Below are positions 16,518-23,100 of a stretch of 43,762 bases of DNA, one piece after another. A model generated the notes under the pieces. It saw only the letters and a list, made by a program, of their open reading frames with translations, ran no database searches and was not told the origin of the DNA. Source of the DNA: Bacteroidales bacterium (GTDB lineage: Bacteria; Bacteroidota; Bacteroidia; Bacteroidales; F082); contig JAFOBJ010000041.1 of assembly GCA_017381865.1 (NCBI GenBank), positions 1-43,762 of the forward strand, in the 5' to 3' direction. Within the stretch, counting starts at the first letter, position 1, and each line of letters begins with the position of its first letter. Made by a program: the position numbers and the translations under genes.

Positions 16518-17837
16518 TTAATGTGATAAAACCGTCTTCACTCCTATCAGCTGGTCGTAATTCTGCGTTGGGTCGAAGATATATAAATATATCGTATATT
16601 CGTTTTTCGTCTCCCAGAAATTACCTGCAACAACACCGACATCTGCCGTCGCCTGTCCTCTTTCTTTCACTGCATAGATATAATCATAATATCCTTGCTT
16701 CAGTAACAGATTGAGTGCGTAGCCCTTACGTTCATAATCGTAAGTCATCTTATTTTTCTCGTCGAGATTCCAATCTGTTATCGCTCCCATGATATAAACA
16801 TCTTGGTCGGTCATCACTGGAAACCAATCTAGGAAGAATTCTACCATTACATAATCTGCTTCCGTTGCCGCATTTCTATCGTCACGTTCAAGATAAATAA
16901 CCTTCTCGCCGAACAAATCTTCGTCGTCGATATAAGCATACAAATTACGTTTCTGGTCGTTATATAATGTAACTACATAATAATCTTTCGACATCTCGAC
17001 GGTCTTCGTCTGTTCAGGACGATTGTTCAAATTACTTGTATTGAATCTTCTATATTGATTACCAGAGTTAAAGACAGTCTTAACATTATTTTCATAAGAA
17101 AGATAATCTGGATAGACATATGTCGGCTTCAATCCCGTCACAGCATTATCCCAACGGCCGTTTTGCTGAATTGTAACATTTGAATATTGCTCAGCCAAAG
17201 AATTAAAAATATTAGGATAAGAAACAGTCATATTAATTTGCTGCTTGTTCGTACCGAGACTTAAATCAAAAGGATAACGAGGAATGTTTACATTGAAATT
17301 AGCCTTTTCGTCAACAATCATAAAACGGCGTGTGAAATAAATATTTTCTGGCGTGAGTTCGTTTTCAAAAACTATGAGAAGATAATTACCTGAGATTTTC
17401 GGAATCATATCTTCTGTAGGAAAGACGAGGTCGAAGTGAACATAATCGACCATAGTATTTAAAGAAAATGAATAATTCTCGATGTCGTCGGATTCAAATC
17501 CGTTAAGATATTCTATCTGCTGAATGTCAGACTGTTGTGTCCAGTCGTTATTACAATGAATAAAAGTGTAATACATATAAGGAGCGTCGTTGGCAAAGAC
17601 GTCGAACTGCAGATGCAGTTTTCCCATCATATCATTGAGAGGAATGATTGGCTTTGCGAGAGAATCGCCGACAGGATGAAGAAGCACTGTTTGAACGTCA
17701 TCGTTATAGTTGGTATCTGTGTAAGATTGAAGCTGCTGAGCGTTAGCAGATGTTATCATGACTAAAGACAAAAGGCTAAAGACTAATGTCCTAAGACCAT
17801 TGACCATTGTCCGTTGTCTGTTGACTTTATTATTCAT
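16518..17837 (-). CDS. Type IX secretion system plug protein (DUF5103 family)
   Basis: DUF5103 proteins include the periplasm-side Plug that closes the SprA translocon of T9SS. The 439-aa product matches the family in layout: mature N-terminus near NAQQLQSYTD, a first beta domain with YYTFIHCNNDW, RRFMIVDEKANF near 195, and a C-terminal immunoglobulin-like domain (VEFFLDWFP, IYLYIFDP). I started it at the ATG at 17837, because the -7 box at 17853-17860 lies inside the longer frame (17885). The ATG at 17807 gives a cleaner signal peptide. The signal-peptide core is encoded entirely by heptamer repeats, which is very unusual. priA follows after 10 nt. It serves the secretion route used by the 573-2828 product. 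Confidence 0.85.
   Translation of the reverse strand: MNNKVNRQRTMVNGLRTLVFSLLSLVMITSANAQQLQSYTDTNYNDDVQTVLLHPVGDSLAKPIIPLNDMMGKLHLQFDVFANDAPYMYYTFIHCNNDWTQQSDIQQIEYLNGFESDDIENYSFSLNTMVDYVHFDLVFPTEDMIPKISGNYLLIVFENELTPENIYFTRRFMIVDEKANFNVNIPRYPFDLSLGTNKQQINMTVSYPNIFNSLAEQYSNVTIQQNGRWDNAVTGLKPTYVYPDYLSYENNVKTVFNSGNQYRRFNTSNLNNRPEQTKTVEMSKDYYVVTLYNDQKRNLYAYIDDEDLFGEKVIYLERDDRNAATEADYVMVEFFLDWFPVMTDQDVYIMGAITDWNLDEKNKMTYDYERKGYALNLLLKQGYYDYIYAVKERGQATADVGVVAGNFWETKNEYTIYLYIFDPTQNYDQLIGVKTVLSH
17756..17825 (-). repeat. Ten-unit heptamer array encoding the plug protein signal peptide
   Basis: Ten in-phase units on the coding strand: gtcaaca, gacaacg, gacaatg, gtcaatg, gtcttag, gacatta, gtcttta, gcctttt, gtcttta, gtcatga. 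Each starts G-n-C or G-A-C, and the translated peptide shows a Val every seven residues. Confidence 0.95.
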
Positions 17838-17852
17838 TGTTGTTTGTTTTTT

Positions 17853-17860
17853 CAAAAATA
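17853..17860 (-). promoter_or_regulatory. -7 box TATTTTTG for plug-priA
   Basis: A match to TAnnTTTG 16 nt before the ATG at 17837. It argues against the longer reading frame starting at 17885. Confidence 0.5.
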
Positions 17861-17871
17861 ACACTTTTTTC

Positions 17872-17895
17872 AATGCATAATGCATAATGCATAAT
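17872..17895. repeat. CATAATG heptamer array
   Basis: About three units of the 7-nt word CATAATG upstream of the plug gene. The same class occurs at 19071-19102 and 26697-26724. Confidence 0.8.
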
Positions 17896-17950
17896 TATAA
17901 CGAGAAATAATAGAAATTGTTTTTAACAATCATTCCTAACTCCTAATTGA

Positions 17951-18002
17951 TTAGACGCTTCAATGTGTGTTTATATTTTAGGAAACATTGAAACGTCTCT
18001 AC
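17951..18002. repeat. GTAGAGACG-type inverted repeat overlapping the apbE 3' end
   Basis: Left arm TAGACGCTTCAATGT (17952-17966) and right arm ACATTGAAACGTCT (17985-17998) pair with one mismatch; the outer end is TGTAGAGACG on the minus strand. The apbE stop codon (17971-17973) lies in the loop and the arm encodes its last residues. Confidence 0.75.
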
Positions 18003-18978
18003 AATCACTTCTAACTTCTAATTCCTTAACCTCATTATTTTCATCGACATATATAAAATAAGCATCGATGGCATCGTCGCTCAATTCGATTATTTCTCTT
18101 GCTTTTTCCAATCCTACCACCATACAAATCGAGGCGAGGCAGTCGGCCCATGCTGTGTTATCACATATTATCGTCGCGCTCAGCAACTTGTTTTCCGCAG
18201 GATAACCTGTCTTAGGATTCAAGCTGTGAGAATAACGTTTGCCGCCTCGTTCCACATATTTTCTGTAATTGCCAGAAGTCACGATGCTTCGGTTTTCCAA
18301 CTCAACGATTTCTTGTACTATTCTCTCGGAGCCTTTGTTCTCGGCGGGTTTTTCAATTCCAACTTTCCAGAGTTCGCCATTAGGTTTGCGTCCTCTTGCG
18401 AGAATCTCACCACCCACATCGACTAAAAAATTATTAACGTTTTTTGAAAGAAGAAAATCGCCAATCATATCTGTTGTGTAACCTTGCGCCACAGCATTGA
18501 AATCTAATGTCATATTAGGATTTTCTTTTATGACTTTACCGTTTTCAATCTTAACTTTACGATAATCGACGAGTTGTTTTAAAGAATCTACTATTTCTGG
18601 CGTCATCTCCATTCCTTCCTTAAAGTGGAATCCCCAAGCCTGGACAAGCGGCCCGACAGTCGGGTCGAAGTAGCCATCTGAGAGTTCAGCGGCTTTCATC
18701 GCATAATTGAAATTGTCTATGAAAATTTTATTCAAAACGACAGTAGTGTCATTACGATTCACTCTTCTTATGATGGAATTCTCGTCCCACAGAGAAAGCG
18801 TATTTTCTATTTCTTTAAAGATAGAATCGAACTCACTGCTGAAGTCGCGGTTTTGCTCATCGAAATATATTATTGAATAATACGAACCTTGTGTGCTTCC
18901 CAAAAAATGTTGTTTTTCAACATGATTACAATTTGTCAGCAAACAACATAAAACGATAATATAAATTATTTTTTTCAT
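17971..18978 (-). CDS. apbE: FAD:protein FMN transferase (lipoprotein)
   Basis: ApbE enzymes attach FMN covalently to threonine in flavoproteins such as Rnf and Nqr subunits. The 335-aa product, started at MKKIIYI (an ATG five codons upstream is possible), is a lipoprotein with lipobox LTNC. It carries family signatures: GSYYSI, TVGPLVQAWGF, LDFNAVAQGY, VDVGGEILARG and HSLNPKTGYPA, the last close to the Mg2+ site. The final residues, ELEVRSDCRDVSMFPKI, do not look like an ApbE tail: they are encoded by CTTCTAA-type heptamers and then by an arm of a dispersed inverted repeat that also supplies the stop. The catalytic core appears intact. A small Cys-rich membrane protein is next door; no rnf or nqr genes are in view. 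Confidence 0.93.
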   Translation of the reverse strand: MKKIIYIIVLCCLLTNCNHVEKQHFLGSTQGSYYSIIYFDEQNRDFSSEFDSIFKEIENTLSLWDENSIIRRVNRNDTTVVLNKIFIDNFNYAMKAAELSDGYFDPTVGPLVQAWGFHFKEGMEMTPEIVDSLKQLVDYRKVKIENGKVIKENPNMTLDFNAVAQGYTTDMIGDFLLSKNVNNFLVDVGGEILARGRKPNGELWKVGIEKPAENKGSERIVQEIVELENRSIVTSGNYRKYVERGGKRYSHSLNPKTGYPAENKLLSATIICDNTAWADCLASICMVVGLEKAREIIELSDDAIDAYFIYVDENNEVKELEVRSDCRDVSMFPKI

Positions 18979-19002
18979 TTTATTTTTCAACATTTAACTT
19001 TA

Positions 19003-19010
19003 CAAAGTTA
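19003..19010 (-). promoter_or_regulatory. -7 box TAACTTTG for apbE
   Basis: A match to TAnnTTTG 25 nt before the ATG at 18978, downstream of the terminator at 19027-19067, so apbE is transcribed separately from the tyrS operon. Confidence 0.55.
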
Positions 19011-19026
19011 ACATTTAAATGTCAAT

Positions 19027-19067
19027 AAAAAAAAGTGCTCCGAAAAAAAATCTCGAAACACTTTTTT
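19027..19067 (-). terminator. Terminator of the tyrS operon
   Basis: CACTTTTTT (19059-19067) and AAAAAAAAGTG (19027-19037) form the outer stem, with a weaker inner CGA/TCG pairing. The minus-strand transcript ends in a U-run, 20 nt past the small membrane protein stop. Confidence 0.7.
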
Positions 19068-19070
19068 AAT

Positions 19071-19102
19071 AATTATGCATTATGAATTATGAATTATGAA
19101 TT
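19071..19102. repeat. AATTATG heptamer array carrying a stop codon
   Basis: About four in-phase units of AATTATG/CATTATG. On the minus strand they encode the last residues (IHNS) and the TAA of the 76-aa membrane protein. Confidence 0.85.
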
Positions 19103-19317
19103 GCGTCTTGTTGACCTGTAGTTTTGTTGTCTTTATTCTTCCTACAGCTTCCGTCGCCTTTGCCGCCGCATGTGCATTTAGCGTCAGGGTCGAGGGAGTG
19201 AGCGCACTTGCGTTCAAATTGTCCGTCTTTTTTTACTAGCATTTTAATTCCAATACCAGCGAAAACCACCGCCATAATGACGAGTGCAGGAATCAAGATA
19301 AGAAGGAATGTGCTCAT
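19087..19317 (-). CDS. Small single-pass membrane protein with Cys-rich tail
   Basis: A 76-aa protein with one N-terminal transmembrane helix (about residues 4-27), a Lys-rich cytoplasmic-side edge (KMLVKKDG) and a hydrophilic tail with four cysteines (CAHSLDPDAKCTCGG...GSC). The spacing could bind a metal or form disulfides, but I know of no demonstrated function. Similar small proteins occur beside apbE in Bacteroidota, to my recollection. The start is 2 nt after the tyrS stop, so it is cotranscribed with tyrS. The final residues (about IHNS) and stop come from a 7-nt repeat array, so the native end has probably been replaced. Confidence 0.75.
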   Translation of the reverse strand: MSTFLLILIPALVIMAVVFAGIGIKMLVKKDGQFERKCAHSLDPDAKCTCGGKGDGSCRKNKDNKTTGQQDAIHNS

Positions 19318-19319
19318 AA

Positions 19320-20615
19320 TTATTCAGCTATGATGAGATAATAGTTTTTCTTACCTTTTTGAACGAGGATATATTTATCGTTGAGCAAGTCTTCTTTAGT
19401 AATAACTTTTGTATCAGCGACTTTTTCCTTGTTGACTGCCACTCCGTTGCCTTGTAACATTTTACGAGCTTCACCTTTTGATGGGAACACTGCTGTTTGT
19501 GTAAGGAAGTCAATGATTGGCATTCCAGCTTCGATGTCAGCCTTAGCGACATTAGCTTGAGGCACACCTTCGAAGATGCTTAACAAAGTAGCTTCGTCAA
19601 ATTTGTGAAGAGCTTCTGAAGTTCCTTTACCGAAAAGGATTTGTGTTGCTTCTTCTGCCATTTCGAGGTCTTCTTTTGAGTGAACGATGATAGTAAGTTC
19701 ACGAGCGAGAGTACGTTGAAGTTCACGGAGATGTGGCTCAGCAGCATGACGTTCGATGAGAGCGTCGATTTCTTCTTTGCTTAATAATGTGAAAATCTTG
19801 ATATATTTAGCAGCATCGTCGTCAGAACAGTTCATCCAGAATTGGTAGAATGCGTAAGGTGATGTCTTAGCTGGGTCGAGCCAGATGTTACCTTTTTCTG
19901 TCTTACCGAATTTACCGCCGTCGGCTTTAGTGATAAGCGGACATGTGAGAGCGAATGCTGTCTCTTCTGCGCCGAGTTTACGACGAATCAACTCTGTGCC
20001 TGTTGTGATGTTGCCCCATTGGTCAGAGCCGCCGAGTTGAAGTTTACAGTTTTTATTTTGATATAAGTATAAGAAGTCGTAACCTTGAACGAGTTGGTAG
20101 CTGAATTCTGTGAATGACATTCCTTCGCCTTCGCCGTTGAAACGTTTTTTCACACTGTCTTTTGCCATCATGTAATTGACAGTAATATGCTTGCCGATGT
20201 CGCGGATGAAATGAAGGAAAGAGTAATTTTTCATCCAGTCGTAGTTATTGACGAGTTCAGCTTTATTAGGAGCGTCGCTTTCAAAGTCTAAGAACTTAGC
20301 GAGTTGTTTCTTGATACAAGCTTGGTTATGGTTCAAGATCTCGTCGTTGAGCAAGTTACGTTCTGCTGATTTCCCTGAAGGGTCGCCGATCATACCTGTT
20401 GCGCCGCCAAGGAGAGCGAGTGGTTTGTGGCCTGCATGTTGAAGATGACGAAGCATCATAATACCACAAAGGTGTCCTATATGGAGAGAGTCGGCTGTTG
20501 GGTCGATACCGAGATAAGCTGTTGTCAATTCTTTATTCAATTGTTCTTCAGTGCCCGGTGTCATGCTGTGAAGCATACCACGCCAACGTAATTCTTCTAC
20601 AAAATTTTTATTCAT
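19320..20615 (-). CDS. tyrS: Tyrosyl-tRNA synthetase
   Basis: Class I synthetase charging tRNA-Tyr. The 431-aa length is normal. HIGH is exact at 45-48 (SLHIGH), the KMSKS counterpart is KFGKT at 235-239, tyrosine-pocket segments YDFLYLYQ and GGSDQWGNI are present, and a C-terminal S4 RNA-binding domain spans about 360-420. The gene leads a two-gene operon with the small membrane protein. No T-box leader would be expected in this phylum and none is seen. A -7 box lies at 20648-20655. Confidence 0.97.
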   Translation of the reverse strand: MNKNFVEELRWRGMLHSMTPGTEEQLNKELTTAYLGIDPTADSLHIGHLCGIMMLRHLQHAGHKPLALLGGATGMIGDPSGKSAERNLLNDEILNHNQACIKKQLAKFLDFESDAPNKAELVNNYDWMKNYSFLHFIRDIGKHITVNYMMAKDSVKKRFNGEGEGMSFTEFSYQLVQGYDFLYLYQNKNCKLQLGGSDQWGNITTGTELIRRKLGAEETAFALTCPLITKADGGKFGKTEKGNIWLDPAKTSPYAFYQFWMNCSDDDAAKYIKIFTLLSKEEIDALIERHAAEPHLRELQRTLARELTIIVHSKEDLEMAEEATQILFGKGTSEALHKFDEATLLSIFEGVPQANVAKADIEAGMPIIDFLTQTAVFPSKGEARKMLQGNGVAVNKEKVADTKVITKEDLLNDKYILVQKGKKNYYLIIAE

Positions 20616-20647
20616 TGATGTAAGATTTTAATTCTAAATTAGAAACG

Positions 20648-20655
20648 CAAAGATA
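20648..20655 (-). promoter_or_regulatory. -7 box TATCTTTG for tyrS
   Basis: A match to TAnnTTTG 33 nt before the tyrS ATG, just beyond the hairpin at 20683-20717 that ends the preceding transcript. Confidence 0.6.
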
Positions 20656-20682
20656 ATTAAAAAACTTTGAACTAAGAACCAA

Positions 20683-20717
20683 GAACCCTGAACTTTTTCA
20701 ATTAAAGTTCAGGGTTC
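20683..20717 (-). terminator. Strong hairpin after the SUMF1-domain gene
   Basis: GAACCCTGAACTTT (20683-20696) is perfectly complementary to 20704-20717 around a 7-nt loop. It sits 13 nt past the stop at 20730 on the minus strand and before the tyrS promoter. There is no strong U-run, so it may stop transcription weakly or protect the mRNA 3' end. Confidence 0.6.
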
Positions 20718-20729
20718 AAAGTTAAAAAT

Positions 20730-21830
20730 TTAAGGTTCCATAGCCAAACGGAATCCGATGCCGTAGCTGGCGCCGCCTGGATTGAAGAAACTGCGAACTG
20801 TCATGCGACAGTAAGTAGCGTTGCTAAGGCAACAGCCTCCACGAACGATATTGTCTGTACCTGATGAACTTCCTGTTGGATCTGTTTGTGGTTCGCTAGT
20901 GTAATCAGCGAACAAATCACCGCACCATTCCATAACATTGCCACACATATCGTAAATTCCTAATTCATTAGGAAGCTTATTCTTCACAATACGAGTTTCC
21001 TTGCCATCAAAAGAATACCAAGCCACATCGTCAATATTATTGCTGCCGCTATATTTATAACCTTGAGATTCATTGCCTCCTTTTGCAGCAAATTCCCATT
21101 CTGCTTCTGTTGGAAATCTGAAGTTCTTGCCTGTCAATTGATTTAATTTATTTATAAAATTTTTACATTCATACCAAGAAACTTGTTCAACAGGTTTCTG
21201 CTCGCCATTGAAATGACTTTGATTATAACCCATCACTGCTCGCCAAAGTTCTTGTGTTACTTCTGTCTCGCCGATATAATAATCTGAAAGTGTTACCAAA
21301 TGCACTGGGCCTTCTCTATCCCAAGCTTCTTCGTCATAATTAGGTTTGTTTGGATCTGAATTCTGAGCTCCCATTTCAAAGATGCCGCCTTCCACAAATA
21401 TCATTGTAAAAGTAACTCCATTTACGTCTATTGTTTCTGTCACAATCTCAACTTCTTCTTCAATCTCATCAGCCAATGTCACGAAACTAATTTCTTCTCC
21501 GTAAGAAACACCCACACTATTAACAGCATAAGCTCTAACATAATAAGTGGTCTGAGACGCCAAATCGATGAGTTCTGAAGTGAATGTTCCAATTCCAACA
21601 CCTTCATTTGTATTGTTATCGTCTATCGTTGGATTTTGTATCGTATCCCAACAAACGCCTCTTGATGTCACTTCTGCTCCGCCATCATCAACAATATTAT
21701 AGATAATTTTCGCAGTATTTGTTGTAACATCTGTAACTTCTTGTGTAACAACTGTAGGATTTTCTACTTCTGGTTTGCATCCTACAAAAAACAAACTCAA
21801 TAAAATAATCGCAAAATAAAATCTTTTCAT
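20730..21830 (-). CDS. Lipoprotein with fibronectin-like and SUMF1/FGE-sulfatase domains
   Basis: A 366-aa lipoprotein (lipobox FVGC; ATG at 21830, since the -7 box at 21851-21858 lies inside the longer frame to 21872). Residues about 20-115 resemble a fibronectin type III-like fold (VTQEVTDVTTNTAKI, TYYVRAYAVNSVG). Residues about 135-366 form a formylglycine-generating-enzyme (SUMF1) fold: GGIFEMG, ETEVTQELWRAVMG, RFPTEAEWEFAAKGG, CGNVMEWC, YGIGFRLA. True FGEs have a Cys pair in GGSYMCHRSYC; here the aligned segment is GGCCLSNATYC, which keeps only the second Cys in register. It is therefore probably not a sulfatase activator; a structural or binding role is more likely, as for GldK-type relatives. 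Confidence 0.85.
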   Translation of the reverse strand: MKRFYFAIILLSLFFVGCKPEVENPTVVTQEVTDVTTNTAKIIYNIVDDGGAEVTSRGVCWDTIQNPTIDDNNTNEGVGIGTFTSELIDLASQTTYYVRAYAVNSVGVSYGEEISFVTLADEIEEEVEIVTETIDVNGVTFTMIFVEGGIFEMGAQNSDPNKPNYDEEAWDREGPVHLVTLSDYYIGETEVTQELWRAVMGYNQSHFNGEQKPVEQVSWYECKNFINKLNQLTGKNFRFPTEAEWEFAAKGGNESQGYKYSGSNNIDDVAWYSFDGKETRIVKNKLPNELGIYDMCGNVMEWCGDLFADYTSEPQTDPTGSSSGTDNIVRGGCCLSNATYCRMTVRSFFNPGGASYGIGFRLAMEP

Positions 21831-21850
21831 AACAATAAAATTTAGGATTG

Positions 21851-21858
21851 CAAAGATA
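21851..21858 (-). promoter_or_regulatory. -7 box TATCTTTG for the SUMF1 lipoprotein
   Basis: TATCTTTG with a CTTG-like -33 element exactly 19 nt upstream (21878-21881). It decides the start codon at 21830. Confidence 0.6.
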
Positions 21859-21939
21859 ATAATTATCAGCATATTGCCAAGATTTTTTTATCTATGAACC
21901 ACGAGCAGTGTGCAATGAGAATTGTAAAACTAAATTATG

Positions 21940-21947
21940 TATATTTG
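21940..21947 (+). promoter_or_regulatory. -7 box TATATTTG for the SDR epimerase
   Basis: A match to TAnnTTTG on the plus strand, 70 nt before the ATG at 22018. Confidence 0.5.
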
Positions 21948-22017
21948 TACAGGAAATAACAAGTATTATCAATAGTTCTGAGCCCATAGCTCACTGCTCA
22001 AATCATAAATAAAAATC

Positions 22018-23088
22018 ATGATTTTCATCACAGGATGCACCGGATTAGTAGGATCACATCTAGTAGCAACATTAATTTGTAAACAACAGTTAGAATCTGA
22101 GTCAATAAGTCTATCTGTCAATAAGTCTATAAGTTCTGAGTCAGAGTCAATAGTCAGAGTCAAATTGTTATGTCGCAAAAACAGTGATTTATCGTTGTTG
22201 AATGACGTATTGAAGCGTTATGGTTTTAATGAAATTCCTAGTAACATCGAGTTTGTTTATGGTGATGTTTTGGATTATGATATTCTTGAAGCTGAGATGA
22301 AAGATGTCGATGAGGTCTATCATTGTGCTGCTGTCGTTTCTTTCGACCCAAGCGACAAAGGCAGTCTGATGCGTGTCAATGTGGAAGGAACGCGAAACAT
22401 GGTCAATGCGGCTTTGCATTGCGGAGTGAAGAAATTCTGTCACGTCAGTTCCATCGCTGCTCTTGGCCGCGCCCTCGAGGGCGAACCTATCGACGAAAAT
22501 TCGCCATGGTCGCTCTCAAAGAACAACAGCATATATTCAATCTCGAAACACGAAGCCGAAATGGAAGTCTGGCGCGGCATAGCCGAAGGCCTCAACGCTA
22601 CCATCGTAAATCCTTCACTGATACTCGGCGCAGGCCGATGGAATTCTAGCAGCTGCGAACTTTTTAACGTCATCGCCAAAGGATTTCCTTTCTACACAAC
22701 CGGCATCAATGGCTTCGTCGACGTAAAAGACGTGGCTCGCGCCATGATAATGTTAATGGAAAATAACAAATTCGGCCAACGATACTGCCTCAACGGAGCT
22801 CTTATCTCTTACCAATATCTGTTCAATTTGATGGCTCAAAACTTCAATGTAAAAGCTCCTTACATAAAAGTCGGGAAAGGCCTGAGCGAAATAGCTTGGC
22901 GCATCTTCTGGCTCATCGGAAAAATACAAGGTAAAAAACCTCTCATCACAAAAGAAACGGCTCGCACCGCAACAAGAAAATATTCTTATTCCTCAGAAAA
23001 AATAATACGCGAACTGAACTTCAAATTCACTCCTATCGAAGAAAGCATCAAGGAAATATGCTGTATTTATAAAACTCAAAACTCCTGA
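22018..23088 (+). CDS. NAD(P)-dependent epimerase/dehydratase (extended SDR)
   Basis: A 356-aa oxidoreductase of the extended short-chain dehydrogenase type, closest in feel to dihydroflavonol-reductase-like and sterol-dehydrogenase-like members. The Rossmann motif TGCTGLVGS is at residues 5-13, the catalytic Tyr-Lys pair is in YSISKHEAE, and VYHCAAVVSF and NPSLILGAG are typical. The substrate is unknown. Between helix 1 and strand 2 (about residues 26-48) there is a Ser/Glu-rich insertion that the family lacks, encoded by a low-complexity stretch built of GTCAATA- and AGTCTAT-like words (22093-22165). The gene converges on the GH16-like gene with only 12 nt between stops and no clear terminator. 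Confidence 0.85.
   Translation: MIFITGCTGLVGSHLVATLICKQQLESESISLSVNKSISSESESIVRVKLLCRKNSDLSLLNDVLKRYGFNEIPSNIEFVYGDVLDYDILEAEMKDVDEVYHCAAVVSFDPSDKGSLMRVNVEGTRNMVNAALHCGVKKFCHVSSIAALGRALEGEPIDENSPWSLSKNNSIYSISKHEAEMEVWRGIAEGLNATIVNPSLILGAGRWNSSSCELFNVIAKGFPFYTTGINGFVDVKDVARAMIMLMENNKFGQRYCLNGALISYQYLFNLMAQNFNVKAPYIKVGKGLSEIAWRIFWLIGKIQGKKPLITKETARTATRKYSYSSEKIIRELNFKFTPIEESIKEICCIYKTQNS
22093..22165 (+). repeat. Low-complexity repeat words inside the SDR gene
   Basis: The words gtcaataagtctat (22101-22114), gtcaataagtctat (22117-22130) and several gagtca/agtcaa copies alternate. They resemble the heptamer arrays, but the phase is not kept as strictly. Confidence 0.6.
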
Positions 23089-23100
23089 ATTCCAGAAATC

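Noticed and set aside
20730-21830. A sulfatase-activating formylglycine-generating enzyme
   Set aside because: The catalytic cysteine pair is incomplete and no sulfatase gene is present in the window.
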